Source: Tranzscheliella williamsii
Lineage: Eukaryota; Basidiomycota; Ustilaginomycetes; Ustilaginales; Ustilaginaceae
Assembly (NCBI GenBank): GCA_023212725.1
Contig: JALBYF010000039.1
Location: forward strand, 1 to 64,000
DNA length: 64,000 nucleotides
Reading direction: 5' to 3'
Part shown: one piece after another, positions 39,004 to 49,729 of the stretch
How positions within the stretch are numbered: the first letter of the stretch is position 1
How the letters are laid out: each line of letters opens with the position of its first letter
Notes under the pieces: generated by a model
What the model saw: only the letters and a program-made list of their open reading frames with translations
Databases searched by the model: none
What the model was told of the DNA's origin: nothing
Made by a program: the position numbers and the translations under genes

Positions 39004-39327
39004 TCACATCCCGAGTCGTACCAAGCCAGCACCGAGACATCCAACGCCAAACACGACCAGGCTGGCACCCCAGAGCGGCCTTGGCTTTATCCCGGCGGGC
39101 AACGGCGATCGGCGAAAGGTACCAAGCCGGTAAGCCTCGATGAAAGAATAGACGCCCAAGCCAGACATGGCAGCAAAGCCAGTCAGCCGACAGGACAAGC
39201 AGTCAGAACCGGGCAGTCTAACCGGTCCATCTCCGCTGCCCCGTTCCACTTCTGCCACGGACCGTATCCGGTACTGTATTGGATGGCGAACCGTGAGAAA
39301 AGTCGTCGGCGTAGGTCCAAAACCCAC
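39004..39327 (-). CDS. DMAC1/Dmo2-like small mitochondrial membrane protein (5' end unresolved)
   Basis: The frame carries SDCLSCRLTGFAAMSGLGVY, then SFIEAYRLG, a proline-rich turn (RRSPLPAGIKPRP) and a second hydrophobic helix (LWGASLVVFGVGCLGAGLVR) before the stop. A CxxC-type DCLSCR just before two membrane helices is the pattern of the DUF4536/DMAC1 group, small inner-membrane proteins linked to respiratory-complex assembly. The only ATG in frame (39168) lies after the conserved cysteines, so the true start must be on an upstream exon I could not find; an acceptor such as ACAG or GCAG near 39260-39280 would suit. A pyrimidine-rich leader tract on the minus strand (about 39350-39430) supports transcription in this direction. 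Confidence 0.5.
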   Translation of the reverse strand: MGFGPTPTTFLTVRHPIQYRIRSVAEVERGSGDGPVRLPGSDCLSCRLTGFAAMSGLGVYSFIEAYRLGTFRRSPLPAGIKPRPLWGASLVVFGVGCLGAGLVRLGM

Positions 39328-39651
39328 AGCCGTGGGCAGATGAAAGCAGGAAAAAGGAGAAAGGAAAGGGAGGAAGAAGAGGGAGAAGGAAGGAGCAAGA
39401 ATGGAAGGCCAAGAAGAAGGGGAAAAGGGTGTCGGTCAAACCGGTCTTTCATTTCATTGGCGACCCGTGAGAAAGAAAAGAGTGCTTCGATCTAAGCTAA
39501 GAGAGTCCAACGTTGGCACACGCGCCACTGTGACTCGTGGTCTCCATAGTCAATTCTATGCAACGCCATGACAAGCCTTGGCAGGTTCGTCGAAGCGTGG
39601 GCGAATATCGAAAACTGGATAGGAGGGTCGGTACAAAAGAGGAGAAACGCT
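39328..39651. other. Tandem intergenic region with pyrimidine tract
   Basis: Between the Mic10 3' end and the DMAC1-like frame. A long CT-rich tract on the minus strand (39350-39430) looks like core promoter or leader. The missing first exon of the DMAC1-like gene may lie here. Confidence 0.45.
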
Positions 39652-40298
39652 CTAAACTCTGCGCACCTTGTCCTCGAGCTTCTGCGCTTCTGATTTCGCC
39701 TTTTCGAGAGCGCTTTGGCCCTTTGCTTGTGCCTTGTCGGCCAGCTCGGCACTCTTGTCCTGAGACTTTTCGAGGCCGACGTTGGCTTTCTCCCTGGCGT
39801 TACCGAAGGCCTCGCCAGCCTTCTGCTGGAGCTTCTCAAACGTCGTTTCAGGCTGCGAGGAAGAGGCGGAAACGCCGCCCGCTGAAGGCACAATGCGCAC
39901 ACCTGGAACGGCTACAGGGTTGAAAGATCGCTCGCAATCAGTGTAGCTGCTTCCTAGACCGAATCCAGTTCCTAGCCACACGGGGAAAGCTCGTCCTACA
40001 GTATCGGCACGGAAACGTCGCTGGGGTTAGTTCCGTCCTTTCTCTCTCTCATGTCTGGCTGGCCTCCGCGTGGATCCACTTACGTCGGAAGAGGAGGACG
40101 GAAAGCACGACACCTGCACTGAAACCGATTCCTGTCTTGACTACGGCATTGCTGATGCAGAGATCAGTCTGTGCGGAGGAGAACGAGTGAGTACGAGCCT
40201 GGCCTTGCCAATTCGGATGCATTGCTACGCACCTTCTGCGAGATGATGTCCTCGCTGGACACCTTTGTGCTGGACGTCGAAGCCTGTTGCGAAGCCAT
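39652..40298 (-). CDS. MIC10: MICOS subunit Mic10 with long C-terminal extension
   Basis: Three exons, 40298-40233, 40168-40084 and 39995-39652, give 164 residues with exact phase. The core is family-typical: a short soluble start (SSEDIISQK-TDLCISN), first membrane hairpin helix with glycines (VVKTGIGFSAGVVLSVLLFR), the positively charged loop RRR, and the second helix with the GxGxG motif (VWLGTGFGLGSSYTDCERSF). Mic10 bends the inner membrane at crista junctions. The third exon uses the TGTAG acceptor rather than a CCCAG 23 bases earlier; only the former restores FRRRAFPVWLG. Unusual: after the core (normally the end, about 80-100 residues) there is a lysine/alanine/glutamate-rich helix of about 70 residues (AREKANVGLEKSQDKSAELA) resembling LEA-type 11-residue repeats. 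Confidence 0.9.
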
Positions 40299-40734
40299 TG
40301 TGTTGGAGTGGGTGGTGTGAGAGGCGGGATGGGATGGTGACAGCGCTATCCCTTGTCTGGAAGAAGTCATGTCGCTTGGCTGCTTCGCTCATCGCACTGA
40401 CCGCCAACAGCGACTTATTCCGGTTTTCGATCGTCATAGGCCGGAAGATGGTTTCTATCGGCCGAGACGCGTCGACCTACTTTATTCTCAACGCGTTGTG
40501 GAGCTGTTCGCGTATGGAATTCACCTCGCAATTATACACCATTCACTGATTCACTGATTCTGATTAACCTGAAAGCGCTTCCTCTTGCGCTTCTCTCCAA
40601 GATCCACTTGCGACTCAGCCATGCCGGTGGCGCGCATCCGCCTGCAAACAGATCCCATGCTTTGCACCTTGACAGGCGTCGTTGGAGTTCTTACTTCTCT
40701 CTGCTGATAACCACGTGGGCGCTCTGGTCGGACG
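40299..40734. other. Divergent promoter, Mic10 / Mgs1
   Basis: 436 bases shared by the two genes. No additional feature was recognised. Confidence 0.45.
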
Positions 40735-42693
40735 ATGCTTACGACGCCGGCACAGCTGGTAGAATGTCCTAGCTGTCGGCAGAAACTTCCGTTCACGCAA
40801 CTCAACCCACATCTTGATCGCTGCCTTTCCGGACAGTCCAGTGAGCCTGTGGCCGACCTTCACGATGCGAGACGGGGCAAAGGTGAGCAGTGGAGCGGTA
40901 TCTTCTCTGGAAAGCCTAGCCATGACCAGCTGCAAGAGACCGACTCTAAACAAGCCACAGCCAGCGCAAAGCGGGCCGAACGGCATGGTGGGACGCCGTC
41001 GGAAGGAAACAGTCCACCTGACAAGAAACGCAGAACAGATGTCAAAGTGAGAGCACCTCAGGATTCTCCTTCACAAGGGGGCCTCTCCCGGCCTGCTGTC
41101 GTCGAGCAGGCCTCTTCGTCCCGAAGCCGAGTCGATGCCGCCAAGCCTTTTGCTGAAAGGATGAGACCTCAGACATTGGAAGAGTATGTTGGCCAGAGTG
41201 AGATCATCAACGGCCCACTCAAAATGCTTCTTCGGCAAGGCAGGATTCCTTCCATGATCTTGTGGGGCCCTCCGGGTACTGGTAAGACCACTCTAGCGAG
41301 ATTGTTAGCCAAAACAGCGTCAGGAACAGGAGTCAGCCACGCCGTTCCACCACACCGCTTTGTAGAGATTTCAGCGACCAACTCGGGTACAGCAGACGTC
41401 AAGAAGATCATGGACGAAGCGCTTCACCGCCTCCAACTCACGGGCCAGAGGACGCTGCTGTTCATCGATGAGATCCAGCGTTTCTCAAGAGCACAGCAAG
41501 ATGTCTTCCTGCCAGCCGTTGAGAAAGGGCAGATCGTGCTCTGCGCGGCCACGACCGAAAACCCCTCGTTCCGCTTGCAGGGTGCGCTCATCTCGAGGAT
41601 GCGAGTTTTTGTACTAACCAAGCTTAGCGTCGATGAGTGCTGTCAGGTGCTTCAGAATGCTCTGGTCCGAATCCGACAGGAAGAGGAGGTAGAAGAAGAG
41701 GATCATAAACCACATAGCTCTGTGGCGAGCCATATTGACGATGAGCTCATTCGGTGGATTGCCAATATGGCCGATGGAGATGCCAGGACGGCGCTAGGTG
41801 CGCTGGAGCTGGCTTTATCGACCACCGACCCAAGCCTTCCCTCAGAAGAAAACGTGGCTAAGCTCAAGATGGCCTTGAAGCGGACAGCGCTGCAGTACGA
41901 TCGGACGGGGGATATGCACTACGATACGATTAGTGCGCTGCACAAGTCGATCAGGGGGTCGGATCCGGACGCTGCGCTGTACTGGTTGGCGCGGATGGTC
42001 TGCTCTGGGGACGACCCGCTGTTCATTGCGCGGCGGCTGATTGTCGCGGCGTCGGAAGACGTCGACAGCTTGGAGGCGCTGCAGATGGCGACGGCGACCT
42101 ACCAGGCGTGTCAGGTGGTGGGTCTGCCCGAGTGTGGCGAGACCCTGGCGCAGTGCGTTGTCTTTCTGGCGGAGAGCGCCAAGAGCACGCGCTCGTACAA
42201 AGGCTGGAAGAAGGCCAAGGCGCTGGTGGAGGGCGGGTACAACCACCCGGTGCCGCTGCATATCCGGAACGCGCCGACCAAGCTGATGAAGGAGATCGGC
42301 TGTGGGAAGGAGTACCGCTACGAGCCGCGGTTTGCGCACCCGGTCCACCAGGAATACTTCCCGCCCGAGCTTAAGGGCACGCGTTTCCTCTCGCCACCGC
42401 CGGACGCGAGCGCGGCGGCCAGCAGTAGCGCACAGGACGCCGATGCTGAGCCGCGCACAGACACAGTGCCACCCCGCACGCGCGCCTTCCTGCAGCACCG
42501 CATGGACGCCCACGCCGGCACCGGCCCAGCCTCCTGCCAGCGCATCTTCTCGCTCGGCGCCAGAGCCGTCGACCTCGACCTGCTCGACGAGTGGGAGCGC
42601 GAGCGCAACGCCGGAAACAAGTGGGCCGGCCGCGAACACCTCCTACACCAGCTCGACGCCTTGCATCCACAAGACAGCTCCCCGTCGGCATAG
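40735..42693 (+). CDS. MGS1: Mgs1/WRNIP1 AAA+ ATPase
   Basis: This is a single exon of 652 residues. An N-terminal UBZ-type zinc finger (VECPSCRQKLPFTQLNPHLD, then RCL) binds ubiquitin, as on modified PCNA. The AAA+ core follows RPQTLEEYVGQ: Walker A GPPGTGKTT near 178, Walker B LLFIDEIQRF near 242, sensor 1 ATTENPSF and an arginine-finger region (ALISRMRVFVL). The C-terminal helical oligomerisation part contains DALYWLARM-type sequence (GSDPDAALYWLARMVCSGDD) and KGWKKAKALVEGGYNHPVPL, conserved from bacterial RarA to man. The role is replication-fork maintenance and damage tolerance in the nucleus. A 100-residue tail beyond YFPPELKG is unusual; its EWERERNAGNKWAGREHLL ending may be a helix. 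The last third of the gene is markedly more GC-rich than the first. Confidence 0.96.
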   Translation: MLTTPAQLVECPSCRQKLPFTQLNPHLDRCLSGQSSEPVADLHDARRGKGEQWSGIFSGKPSHDQLQETDSKQATASAKRAERHGGTPSEGNSPPDKKRRTDVKVRAPQDSPSQGGLSRPAVVEQASSSRSRVDAAKPFAERMRPQTLEEYVGQSEIINGPLKMLLRQGRIPSMILWGPPGTGKTTLARLLAKTASGTGVSHAVPPHRFVEISATNSGTADVKKIMDEALHRLQLTGQRTLLFIDEIQRFSRAQQDVFLPAVEKGQIVLCAATTENPSFRLQGALISRMRVFVLTKLSVDECCQVLQNALVRIRQEEEVEEEDHKPHSSVASHIDDELIRWIANMADGDARTALGALELALSTTDPSLPSEENVAKLKMALKRTALQYDRTGDMHYDTISALHKSIRGSDPDAALYWLARMVCSGDDPLFIARRLIVAASEDVDSLEALQMATATYQACQVVGLPECGETLAQCVVFLAESAKSTRSYKGWKKAKALVEGGYNHPVPLHIRNAPTKLMKEIGCGKEYRYEPRFAHPVHQEYFPPELKGTRFLSPPPDASAAASSSAQDADAEPRTDTVPPRTRAFLQHRMDAHAGTGPASCQRIFSLGARAVDLDLLDEWERERNAGNKWAGREHLLHQLDALHPQDSSPSA

Positions 42694-42924
42694 AACCGCA
42701 CCCGGCCCCTACCCTTGTATACCGTACCCTTCCCACCGACAACGCCGAGCGCGGCAGCTTGATCTGTACGGTTTGTGACAGGACTGGATTGGTACACTAT
42801 ATACACGGTTGTCCCCGGAGACGAAACTGTCCTTATTACACCTCATATGTCGATAGGTTAGACAGACGTAGGACAGAAAAAGCCCTCTATTGTTTGCGCA
42901 TAGTGCTTGCGGCGAGGCGGACGT

Positions 42925-43705
42925 CTACTTGCGACCATAGACGGCTTTTCGGCCGAGGTCGAAGGGAACGTACTTGTGCTTGATCATGTGGCTGGAGGAG
43001 CGGTGGCAGCGATGCGGAGGGCAAGCGGCGGGGTCAGCATCTGGACGGGTGCGGGCGGGGTGGCAAGCAGGTTAGATAAGCAGCAATTGAATGGAAAACT
43101 CACTTGATCTGTCGGCGCATGGTGATGGCGAAGAGGATGCAGAAGTACATGAGGAGGATGGGCCAGAATACGGGGATGTCAAAGGCGGACGAGGTGGTGC
43201 AGAAGAGCGAGATGACGGTGGCCTGGGTGGCCGAGTGCCAGAACTTGAACTCGGGGAGGCGGCGGATGAAGGGGCGGAACTCGTCGTCGGTGGCCTGGCC
43301 GTTGAGGGCGCCGCCAAAGACGCCGCTCATGAGACCGCCGCCGCCGTTGGCGACGCCCTTGCCGGAGCTGGAGGTGGGGAGACCCGGCTCGCCCTCCTCG
43401 ACATCCTGCTCTGCGAGGTCAGCCTCGTAGGACGGATCGAATTTGGGCGTGAGGAAGGCGAGGAAAAGGTTGAGGAGATAGATGAAGAGCGCATAGCAGA
43501 CGATATACCAGCCTTCGCTAAGCACGATGCGCAGCATGAAGATGAACAGCAGAGCGGCGGTAGCGCCCCATCGTTGCATAGGATACGGGGTGGTGCGGTC
43601 CAGAAAGGCTTGATAGCGTTGCTGAATACGGTTGGTCTGTGCCAGAAACTGTTGGATCTGAGGCGGCGCATCCAACCCTTCGTCCGCATTGTCTGCTCGC
43701 ATCAT
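42925..43705 (-). CDS. RER1: Rer1, Golgi-to-ER retrieval receptor
   Basis: Exons 43705-43104 and 42991-42925 (GTGAGT...CCAG) give 222 residues. Rer1 is a four-helix membrane protein of the early Golgi that returns ER membrane proteins in COPI vesicles. Visible: the N-terminal IQQRYQAFLDRTTPYPMQRW, TM1-2 (LLFIFMLRIVLSEGWYIVCY, ALFIYLLNLFLAFLTPKFDP), EFRPFIRRLPEFKFWHSATQ, TM3-4, and the terminal HMIKHKYVPFDLGRKAVYGR encoded by the last exon. A 45-residue glycine/serine-rich insert (GKGVANGGGGLMSGVFGGAL) sits in the cytosolic loop before DDEFRPF, making it longer than the usual 190 residues. It starts with MMRAD; either methionine is possible. Confidence 0.95.
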
Positions 43706-44701
43706 CTTGGCAACGACACAAGGGGATGGCAGCGGGAAATGGCAGCAACGACCTAGGCCCGATCGGTGAACGAGGCGAAACGAAGGACAAGTGGATGATT
43801 GGCAGGCGGTAGGAGAGAAAGAAGCAAAGAAACGTGCGGCGAGCTGGTCGAATACTACGGTTGGTGTTAGCGTACAGTTGGCCTGCTTTTTGAACGAGCA
43901 AGAGGACGCGCTTCCGAATGCCGAGCGTGCTGCACTCTTTGAGTGTCGTCTTCTATTCTTCTCGATCGGCTGCCGGCTCAGTACAAGTAGCTGTGACTAT
44001 TAGTAACTGTGCCAGCGTCGAGCTGCGCTTCCAAACCTTGGATGGATCTTTGAGACTTCCACGCGTCTGCCTTCGAGTCCAACCCAACTGCGCCTTCTCT
44101 TTTCGGCCGTAGCGCAGAACCACATGTGCAAGCCGTGTTAGACCATCGAGGGGCCGCTTATCTGAATCTGAACTCGCCCGTCTGCTGACGGTTCCAAAGA
44201 GAGGCCCGAGCGACGTGGTAGAAATGTGCGTCATCTAGCAGAACGCAACCCTCTCAAGCCATACCTTTTGGCCCCATCGTCCATGCGACAACAACGTACA
44301 GCCCTTGTAGGACCAACAGCAACTTAATTCATGATTGTGTCTTGGCCTGATCGAAATCAGCAGCTTCTTTCAGATCCGATCCTTGCGGTGCGACAAAGTC
44401 AGAGCGCCTCATTACTCTAGTGCCTGTAATAAGAAAAGAACTGTGAGTCAGCTTGCGTTTGTGGTATCACAGATCGCTTAGATGGTGTTGGATAGGCAAA
44501 CTATCGCCTTCCACTACGGCATCCTGACTTCTTCCAACTTGCTGACTCCGGTAGGTCCGTCTCGGCCCCTTGCTGTTTTGAGCTCTCGTCTGGGTTCGTG
44601 TCCTTTGCTAACCTTGCCTACCTACCACAGCGTATACCGTATCCTCCATCTCACCTTCCACCCTAGCTTCGGCAGTTCAACGAATACTTGCCTGCGGCAG
44701 T
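43706..44701. other. Divergent intergenic region
   Basis: About 1 kb between Rer1 (minus) and the NADH dehydrogenase (plus). The right part is CT-rich leader. Short open frames are not protein-like. Confidence 0.45.
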
Positions 44702-47028
44702 ATGCTTCCTCCGACTTCCCTCACACTAAGGGCAAGCGCTGGTCTGGGTTCGCGTTCGATAGCACTCACATCTCGAGGTGTGCTACCCTTCCGAGCGCAT
44801 CCGCTGCCAGCACTGTCCAGGCAGCTGGGCCGATCCCCCGCTACTCGCTGCTTCTCCATCTCTGCTCCCAGACAGACCGCATCTACGCCCCTCAACGAGG
44901 CGCAGTCGACGGTTCCACGGGGCTCTGGTATCATTCGGAGGACGGTCCACATTGCCCTTTACACTGTTGGATCCATTGTCTTTGGTGTCGTCGCCGTTAC
45001 CGGCGCAATCCTCGCGCACGACGCCTTGACCTACCGCGAAGCCAAGATCGAGAACGTGCCAGTCAGCCCCCTCGCCCTCCAGCCAAAGACGGGCGGACCC
45101 AAGAACCTTCCGATTCTCAGTTCCTTCACCGAAGATGAGCAGGATGAAAAGGCCAAGGCTCTTGCACAAAAAGAAAAAATTGTCATCGTTGGAGGTGGCT
45201 GGGCCGCCGTCGGCCTGCTCAAGACACTCGACCCGGACAAATACAATGTTACGCTTGTCTCGCCCAACAACTACTACCTCTTTACTCCACTGCTACCCTC
45301 GGCCACCGTCGGCACAGTAGAGCCACGCTCGCTGATCGAGCCCATCCGAAAGATTCTCACGCGCGTCAATGGCCACTACATTCAAGGTTTTGCCACCGAC
45401 GTCGTCATGGGCAGTGAATTCCCGGAGTCAGCCGGAGGTGAACCCCGTCTTCTCGAGGTCAACGTCATCAGCGGCGATGACTGGGATGGCGAGGCTCTCT
45501 GCGGCGCAAGCGAAGGAAAGCAGCGCAAGGAGACCGTAGGCAAGAGCATCTACGTTCCCTATGATCGCTTGATCGTAGCCGTCGGCAGTGTCACCAACAC
45601 TCACGGCGTCCCCGGCCTGCAAAACTGCTTCCACCTCAAAACCATTGGAGATTCTCGCAAGATTCGATCACACATCCTAGACAATCTCGAAGTGGCATCG
45701 CTCCCGACCACCAGTAAAGAAGAGAGGGAACGTCTTCTCAACTTTGTCGTCTGTGGAGGCGGTCCCACCGGCGTGGAAACCGCCGCCGAGATCTCGGATA
45801 TGATCAACGAGGACGTCTTCGACTACTTCCCCAAGGTCCTCCGCGCCCAGGCAAGGGTGCACCTGATCCAGTCCCGCGAGCACATTCTCAACACCTACTC
45901 GGAGAAGATCTCGGAATATGCTGAGTCCAAATTCGCCCGTGATGCTGTCGATGTCATCACAAACGCGCGTGTCAAGGAAGTGCAGCCGGACAAGGTCATC
46001 TACACTATTAAGGACAAAAAAACGGGCAAGGTCGAGCAGTTTGAAGTGCCTTCTGGATTCACACTCTGGTCGACCGGCATCGCCATGAGTCCTTTCACCC
46101 GCCGCGTTACGGAGATCCTGCCCAACCAGAGCCACTTGAAAGCCCTGCAGATTGACAGTCACTTGCGAGTCCAAGGCGCTCCTCTTGGCAGCATGTATGC
46201 CTTGGGAGACGCAGCTACGATCGACACCAACCTGATCAACTACCTATACGACTTTGTCGACCGGTACGACACAGACAAAGACGGCCGTCTGAATTTCCAA
46301 GAATTTGAGTCGTTCGCCGATGCGATCCGACACAAGTTCCCAATCGCCTCCAAGCACTTTACAAAGCTGAGGGACATGTTTGACCACTATGACGTCGACA
46401 AAGACGGTACCCTCAATCTCAACGAGATCGCCCAGGCGCTGATTGAGACTAGCAAAAAGATGACTGCCCTGCCCGCCACCGCGCAAGTCGCTTCTCAGCA
46501 GGGCGCCTACCTCGGCAAAAAGCTCAACAAGCTTGCCAGGCGGAGGGACCAGGGTAAAGACATGAACCCGCACACCGCCGAAGACATCCTCGATATTGAC
46601 GACCATGTGTACAAGCCTTTCAAATATACTAACCTTGGCTCTTTGGCCTGTAAGTCGAGCCGCTGTGCGCCAAAATCAGACTTTTTACCACGTACTGACT
46701 AGTCGCCCCCCCTTGCCCTTGCCTTGACTCTACGCAGACATTGGAAACGCTGCCGCCTTCGACTTGCCCCTCCCGGCGGGGGTGGGGAGCTTTGCGGGCG
46801 GGCTGCTGGCCATGTACGCCTGGCGCTCGTTCTACCTCTCCGAGTCCGTCTCGATGCGGACACGCGTCCTCCTCCTCACCGACTACATTAAGCGAGGTGT
46901 AAGTCGACTCTGTGTGTGCAGCCTCCTTCGCCTCGCCACGACCCGCTGACCCGCCTTTGCCTTCTTCGCCGTTGCCAAATCGATATTCCTGTATACAGAT
47001 CTGGGGCCGGGATCTCTCTCGCATCTGA
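44702..47028 (+). CDS. NDE1: External alternative NADH dehydrogenase with EF-hands
   Basis: Exons 44702-46649, 46738-46898 and 46999-47028 give 712 residues, all phases consistent; the last exon encodes only IWGRDLSRI. Rotenone-insensitive type II enzymes oxidise NAD(P)H on the outer face of the inner membrane and reduce ubiquinone without pumping protons. Features: a basic serine-rich mitochondrial presequence; a membrane segment (IALYTVGSIVFGVVAVTGAI, about 86-105); FAD motif IVIVGGGWAAVGLLK near 160; NAD(P)H motif NFVVCGGGPTGVETAAEI near 347; and an inserted domain with two EF-hand loops (DTDKDGRLNFQEF and DVDKDGTLNLNEI, about 521-574), implying calcium regulation. The C-terminal TRVLLLTDYIKRG-IWGRDL is the membrane-binding tail. 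The presequence plus anchor favours the external over the internal (Ndi1) type. Confidence 0.95.
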
Positions 47029-47297
47029 GACATATTCACCTCCTCCGTTACAGTCCGCTGTTTCCCTGCTTCAGCAGCATGTACTTGTTTTTCGATATGC
47101 TATACAAACTGTCAGCTCTTACACTCTCGTAACTGCCCCGTTGGTACACGAAAAGCCGTTTGCCTTAGCTACGGCGTGCTTGTACGTTTAGCTGCACAGT
47201 CTGGCGCCGTCGGAGCTGTTAGGAGTAGTCTATTCCGCAGCCGGCCGACAGAGGCTAAGGTAGGCGGGAGAGGGATTGCTATTCGGCTGGGAGACGG

Positions 47298-47782
47298 TTA
47301 GACCTTTCGATCGGCGTCCTTGCCCTCGGCTTCGGCGAGGAACTGCTTGATGAAAGCCTCCTCGTCGCTGTGAGTGGTGGCGGGGTGGCAGATACACGTG
47401 GAAGGGGGGGTCAGCATGGCGGACTAGCACAGTGTGCTCCGCGATTGCGCAGACGGCGGGGTGTGGCAGTGACGTACGAGCTAGAGGCGTTGATGGGGGG
47501 GTCGTTGGAGGGGGCGGCGGGCGAGGAGCCGGTAGCGGGCGTGTCCTTGGATTCGCCCGACATGGCGTACGTGGCGAGCGCGCCGTAGGTGCCCAGGACG
47601 GCAAGAGCAATGTGCTCGTTGAGGATCTTTCGGCCTGCAGCGAGCCAAAGGTGCCCAGACGGCCAGACACGAGAGGGTTTGATAAAAAACAAGCAAGTCA
47701 GAGTCCGCTCGCACGCCTAGACGCCAGCACCATCCCCGCGACACTCGGCGCTCGTGTGCTTACCTGCAATGGTGTAGGACAT
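47298..47782 (-). CDS. ATP19: ATP synthase subunit k (Atp19-like)
   Basis: Three exons, 47782-47764, 47634-47478 and 47367-47298, encode 81 residues. The sequence begins MSYTIAGRKILNEHIALAVL, continues with the membrane segment GTYGALATYAMS and ends in the acidic-basic EEAFIKQFLAEAEGKDADRK. This fits the small fungal ATP synthase subunit k, a dimer-associated inner-membrane component. Introns are GTAAGC...TGCAG and GTACGT...CACAG, with the first coding exon only 19 bases long. A low-complexity serine/proline linker lies between the helix and the tail. It is convergent with the NADH dehydrogenase, 269 bases apart. Confidence 0.85.
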
Positions 47783-48249
47783 CTTGTATGCTGACGGTGG
47801 TGACAAATACGTGGAGCGAAAGAACGTTTGACCGTCTCGATTCGGCGATGGATTGGAGATGACTGACAGCGCCTAACAGTCCAAACCTTCGCTTTCCGAC
47901 TATCACCGTCTGGACGATCACACTTTGTCAAACACTCGGCCGAGTCGCGGACCCATTTTGGGATCTGTTAGACCGTAGATGGTGGGCTTGGCGCCCACTG
48001 CGCTTTCCCATCGACAATCATTTGAGATGTGTATGCTGCCACCATAGACCCTTCCAGTCATCCCGCTCTCATCGGCTTGTAGACGCATCGCAGCCGTTGG
48101 AAGTTTGTTTTCAGCAGGCCGCAGGCGGTCCCACCCTTCTTGTCCAGTCATCAGGCTCGCGCATAGCTATGAACCTTCGCTGCTAGCCGGCTGGCCCTTC
48201 CTTCACCAATTCTTACTGCTCGATCGCCTGGCTGGACGTCTCGACACAG
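47783..48249. other. Divergent promoter region
   Basis: 467 bases between the ATP synthase subunit gene and the Yae1/DUF4048 locus. Nothing further was recognised. Confidence 0.4.
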
Positions 48250-49464
48250 ATGGAAACCGCCTCGCAAGAGGCAGGGTCGAAGACTCCGCAGTCTACACAC
48301 GGCGAGTGGGGCCAACAGGACGGGCCAACTCCCTCGCAGGCAACCCCTTCCCGGCAGACACTACCCCGCAGACTAAGTCTTCTTCAGAACAATGACGCTT
48401 CCCCTGCTAGACCCTCCGCAGACGCTGGATCCCTCTCTCGCAAGGCCTCCTTGAGCGGCCATAAGCCCTTGAGCCTTGGTTCTCAGCCTGTCACCACGTC
48501 CGGGCCCGACACGCCGCGGCGCGGCAAAAGGATGAGCCTTTCTTACATCGCGTCTCCAGCGTCCAGTACAAAGCCAGACAGCCCTCGCGATTCGGCTATC
48601 AACTCGACCACCTCCAATAATGCTTCACCGCATATCGGCAGACCTGGTGACGCGTCCGCTGTTGGCCCTGCTCGACGCAGAACGTCCCAATCAATCTCTC
48701 ACGCAGCCGCGAGCGATCAAGACGACTGGCTCATGTCGGATGATGATCATGCCATGACAGTCTCGGCGCCTGGGAAGTCTATGGCCGAGCGGGACACCGC
48801 CAAGGTGCAGAACCAGTTTCATGACGTAAGTAGCGCTTTTCGTTGTCCCCATGCTGCTGCAGCTGCAGAGCGTCGCAGCTGATACCATCCCATCACATTG
48901 CAGACGGGCTACCGCGAAGGCATCACTGCCGGCAAGCTCAGCACGCTTCAAGGTGGATTCGATCAGGGCTTTAACGAGGTGGGTGCTCCTATCGGCCGCC
49001 GTGTTGGTTTTATGAGGGGACAGATTGCCGCGTTGTCGTCCATCCTTGCAGCTGTGGATCGCGGCGCAAGCGCGCTGGCCGAGGGCGATGCAAACGAAGC
49101 ACAGGACGAGGCCTCGAAGATGGACATGCCTAAAGGCAGAGCCCGGTTACGTGGCGCAGGTGCTTTTCGCAGAGGCGAGAGCCGCACCAAGTCCATCGCG
49201 CTTCTGCCGTCTCCGGCCTCGCCGGAGATTCTTGCAGAGTTACGTGGCCTTGCTCTTGATCTCGAGTCGGTGTCTCTCTCGCGGATTGCGGCACCGGACT
49301 ATGAAGCTCTCGAGCATGAACTCGAACATCAGATCGAGGACGGTCAGAACCCCGTCCTCCGCAGAGAGTCGCAGTCCGACATAGCCTCCCGTGAAGCTAT
49401 CCTAACGGACTTGCAACAAAGACTGCAACATGTACTTCAGACTTGTGGGATCCCTGCTCTCTGA
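48250..49464 (+). CDS. YAE1: Yae1-domain protein (Fe-S assembly adaptor), shared-exon isoform
   Basis: Exons 48250-48825 and 48904-49464 (GTAAGT...TGCAG, phase 0) give 378 residues. The second exon opens with TGYREGITAGKLSTLQGGFD, then QGFNEVGAPIGRRVGFMRGQ: the deca-GX3 repeat of Yae1/Lto1, which together recruit apo-Rli1 to the cytosolic iron-sulfur machinery. The acidic DDWLMSDDDHAM and DTAKVQNQFHD just before the junction also fit Yae1. The first 150 residues do not: they are serine/proline-rich with PRRGKRMSLSYIASP, as in DUF4048 proteins. Yae1 alone could start at MSDDDHAM (48735). A further intron (GTACTT at 49432 to CTGCAG at 49481) would replace the last ten or so residues by SAFPTECQHAHQYLEQHL... 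ending at 49610; this reads well but has a weak donor. Confidence 0.75.
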
Positions 49465-49729
49465 TGGCTTTACGCCTGCAGAGCGCATTTCCCACTGAAT
49501 GCCAGCATGCGCACCAGTATCTGGAGCAGCATTTACCAGAGCGAGATACAGAACCAGTCTCGGCTGCGATCGGTCTTGTCAACTCTTCCGCGAGCCCTAT
49601 GAGTCCTTGATCCTCGGTGTGCTGACATCGCTCACTTTCTCATCAAAACTTTGGGCCCACTCTGGACAGTTAAAGTTGGGATCGATCTCTTCGATTCGGG
49701 ACGCAGACGGAGAGACGGTTGTCGGGCAG

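Noticed and set aside
49499..49729. ATG 49499 as start of the DUF4048-like protein
   Set aside because: The first 77 codons lack protein character and the family motif; the second half reads well only after the GGGCAG acceptor.
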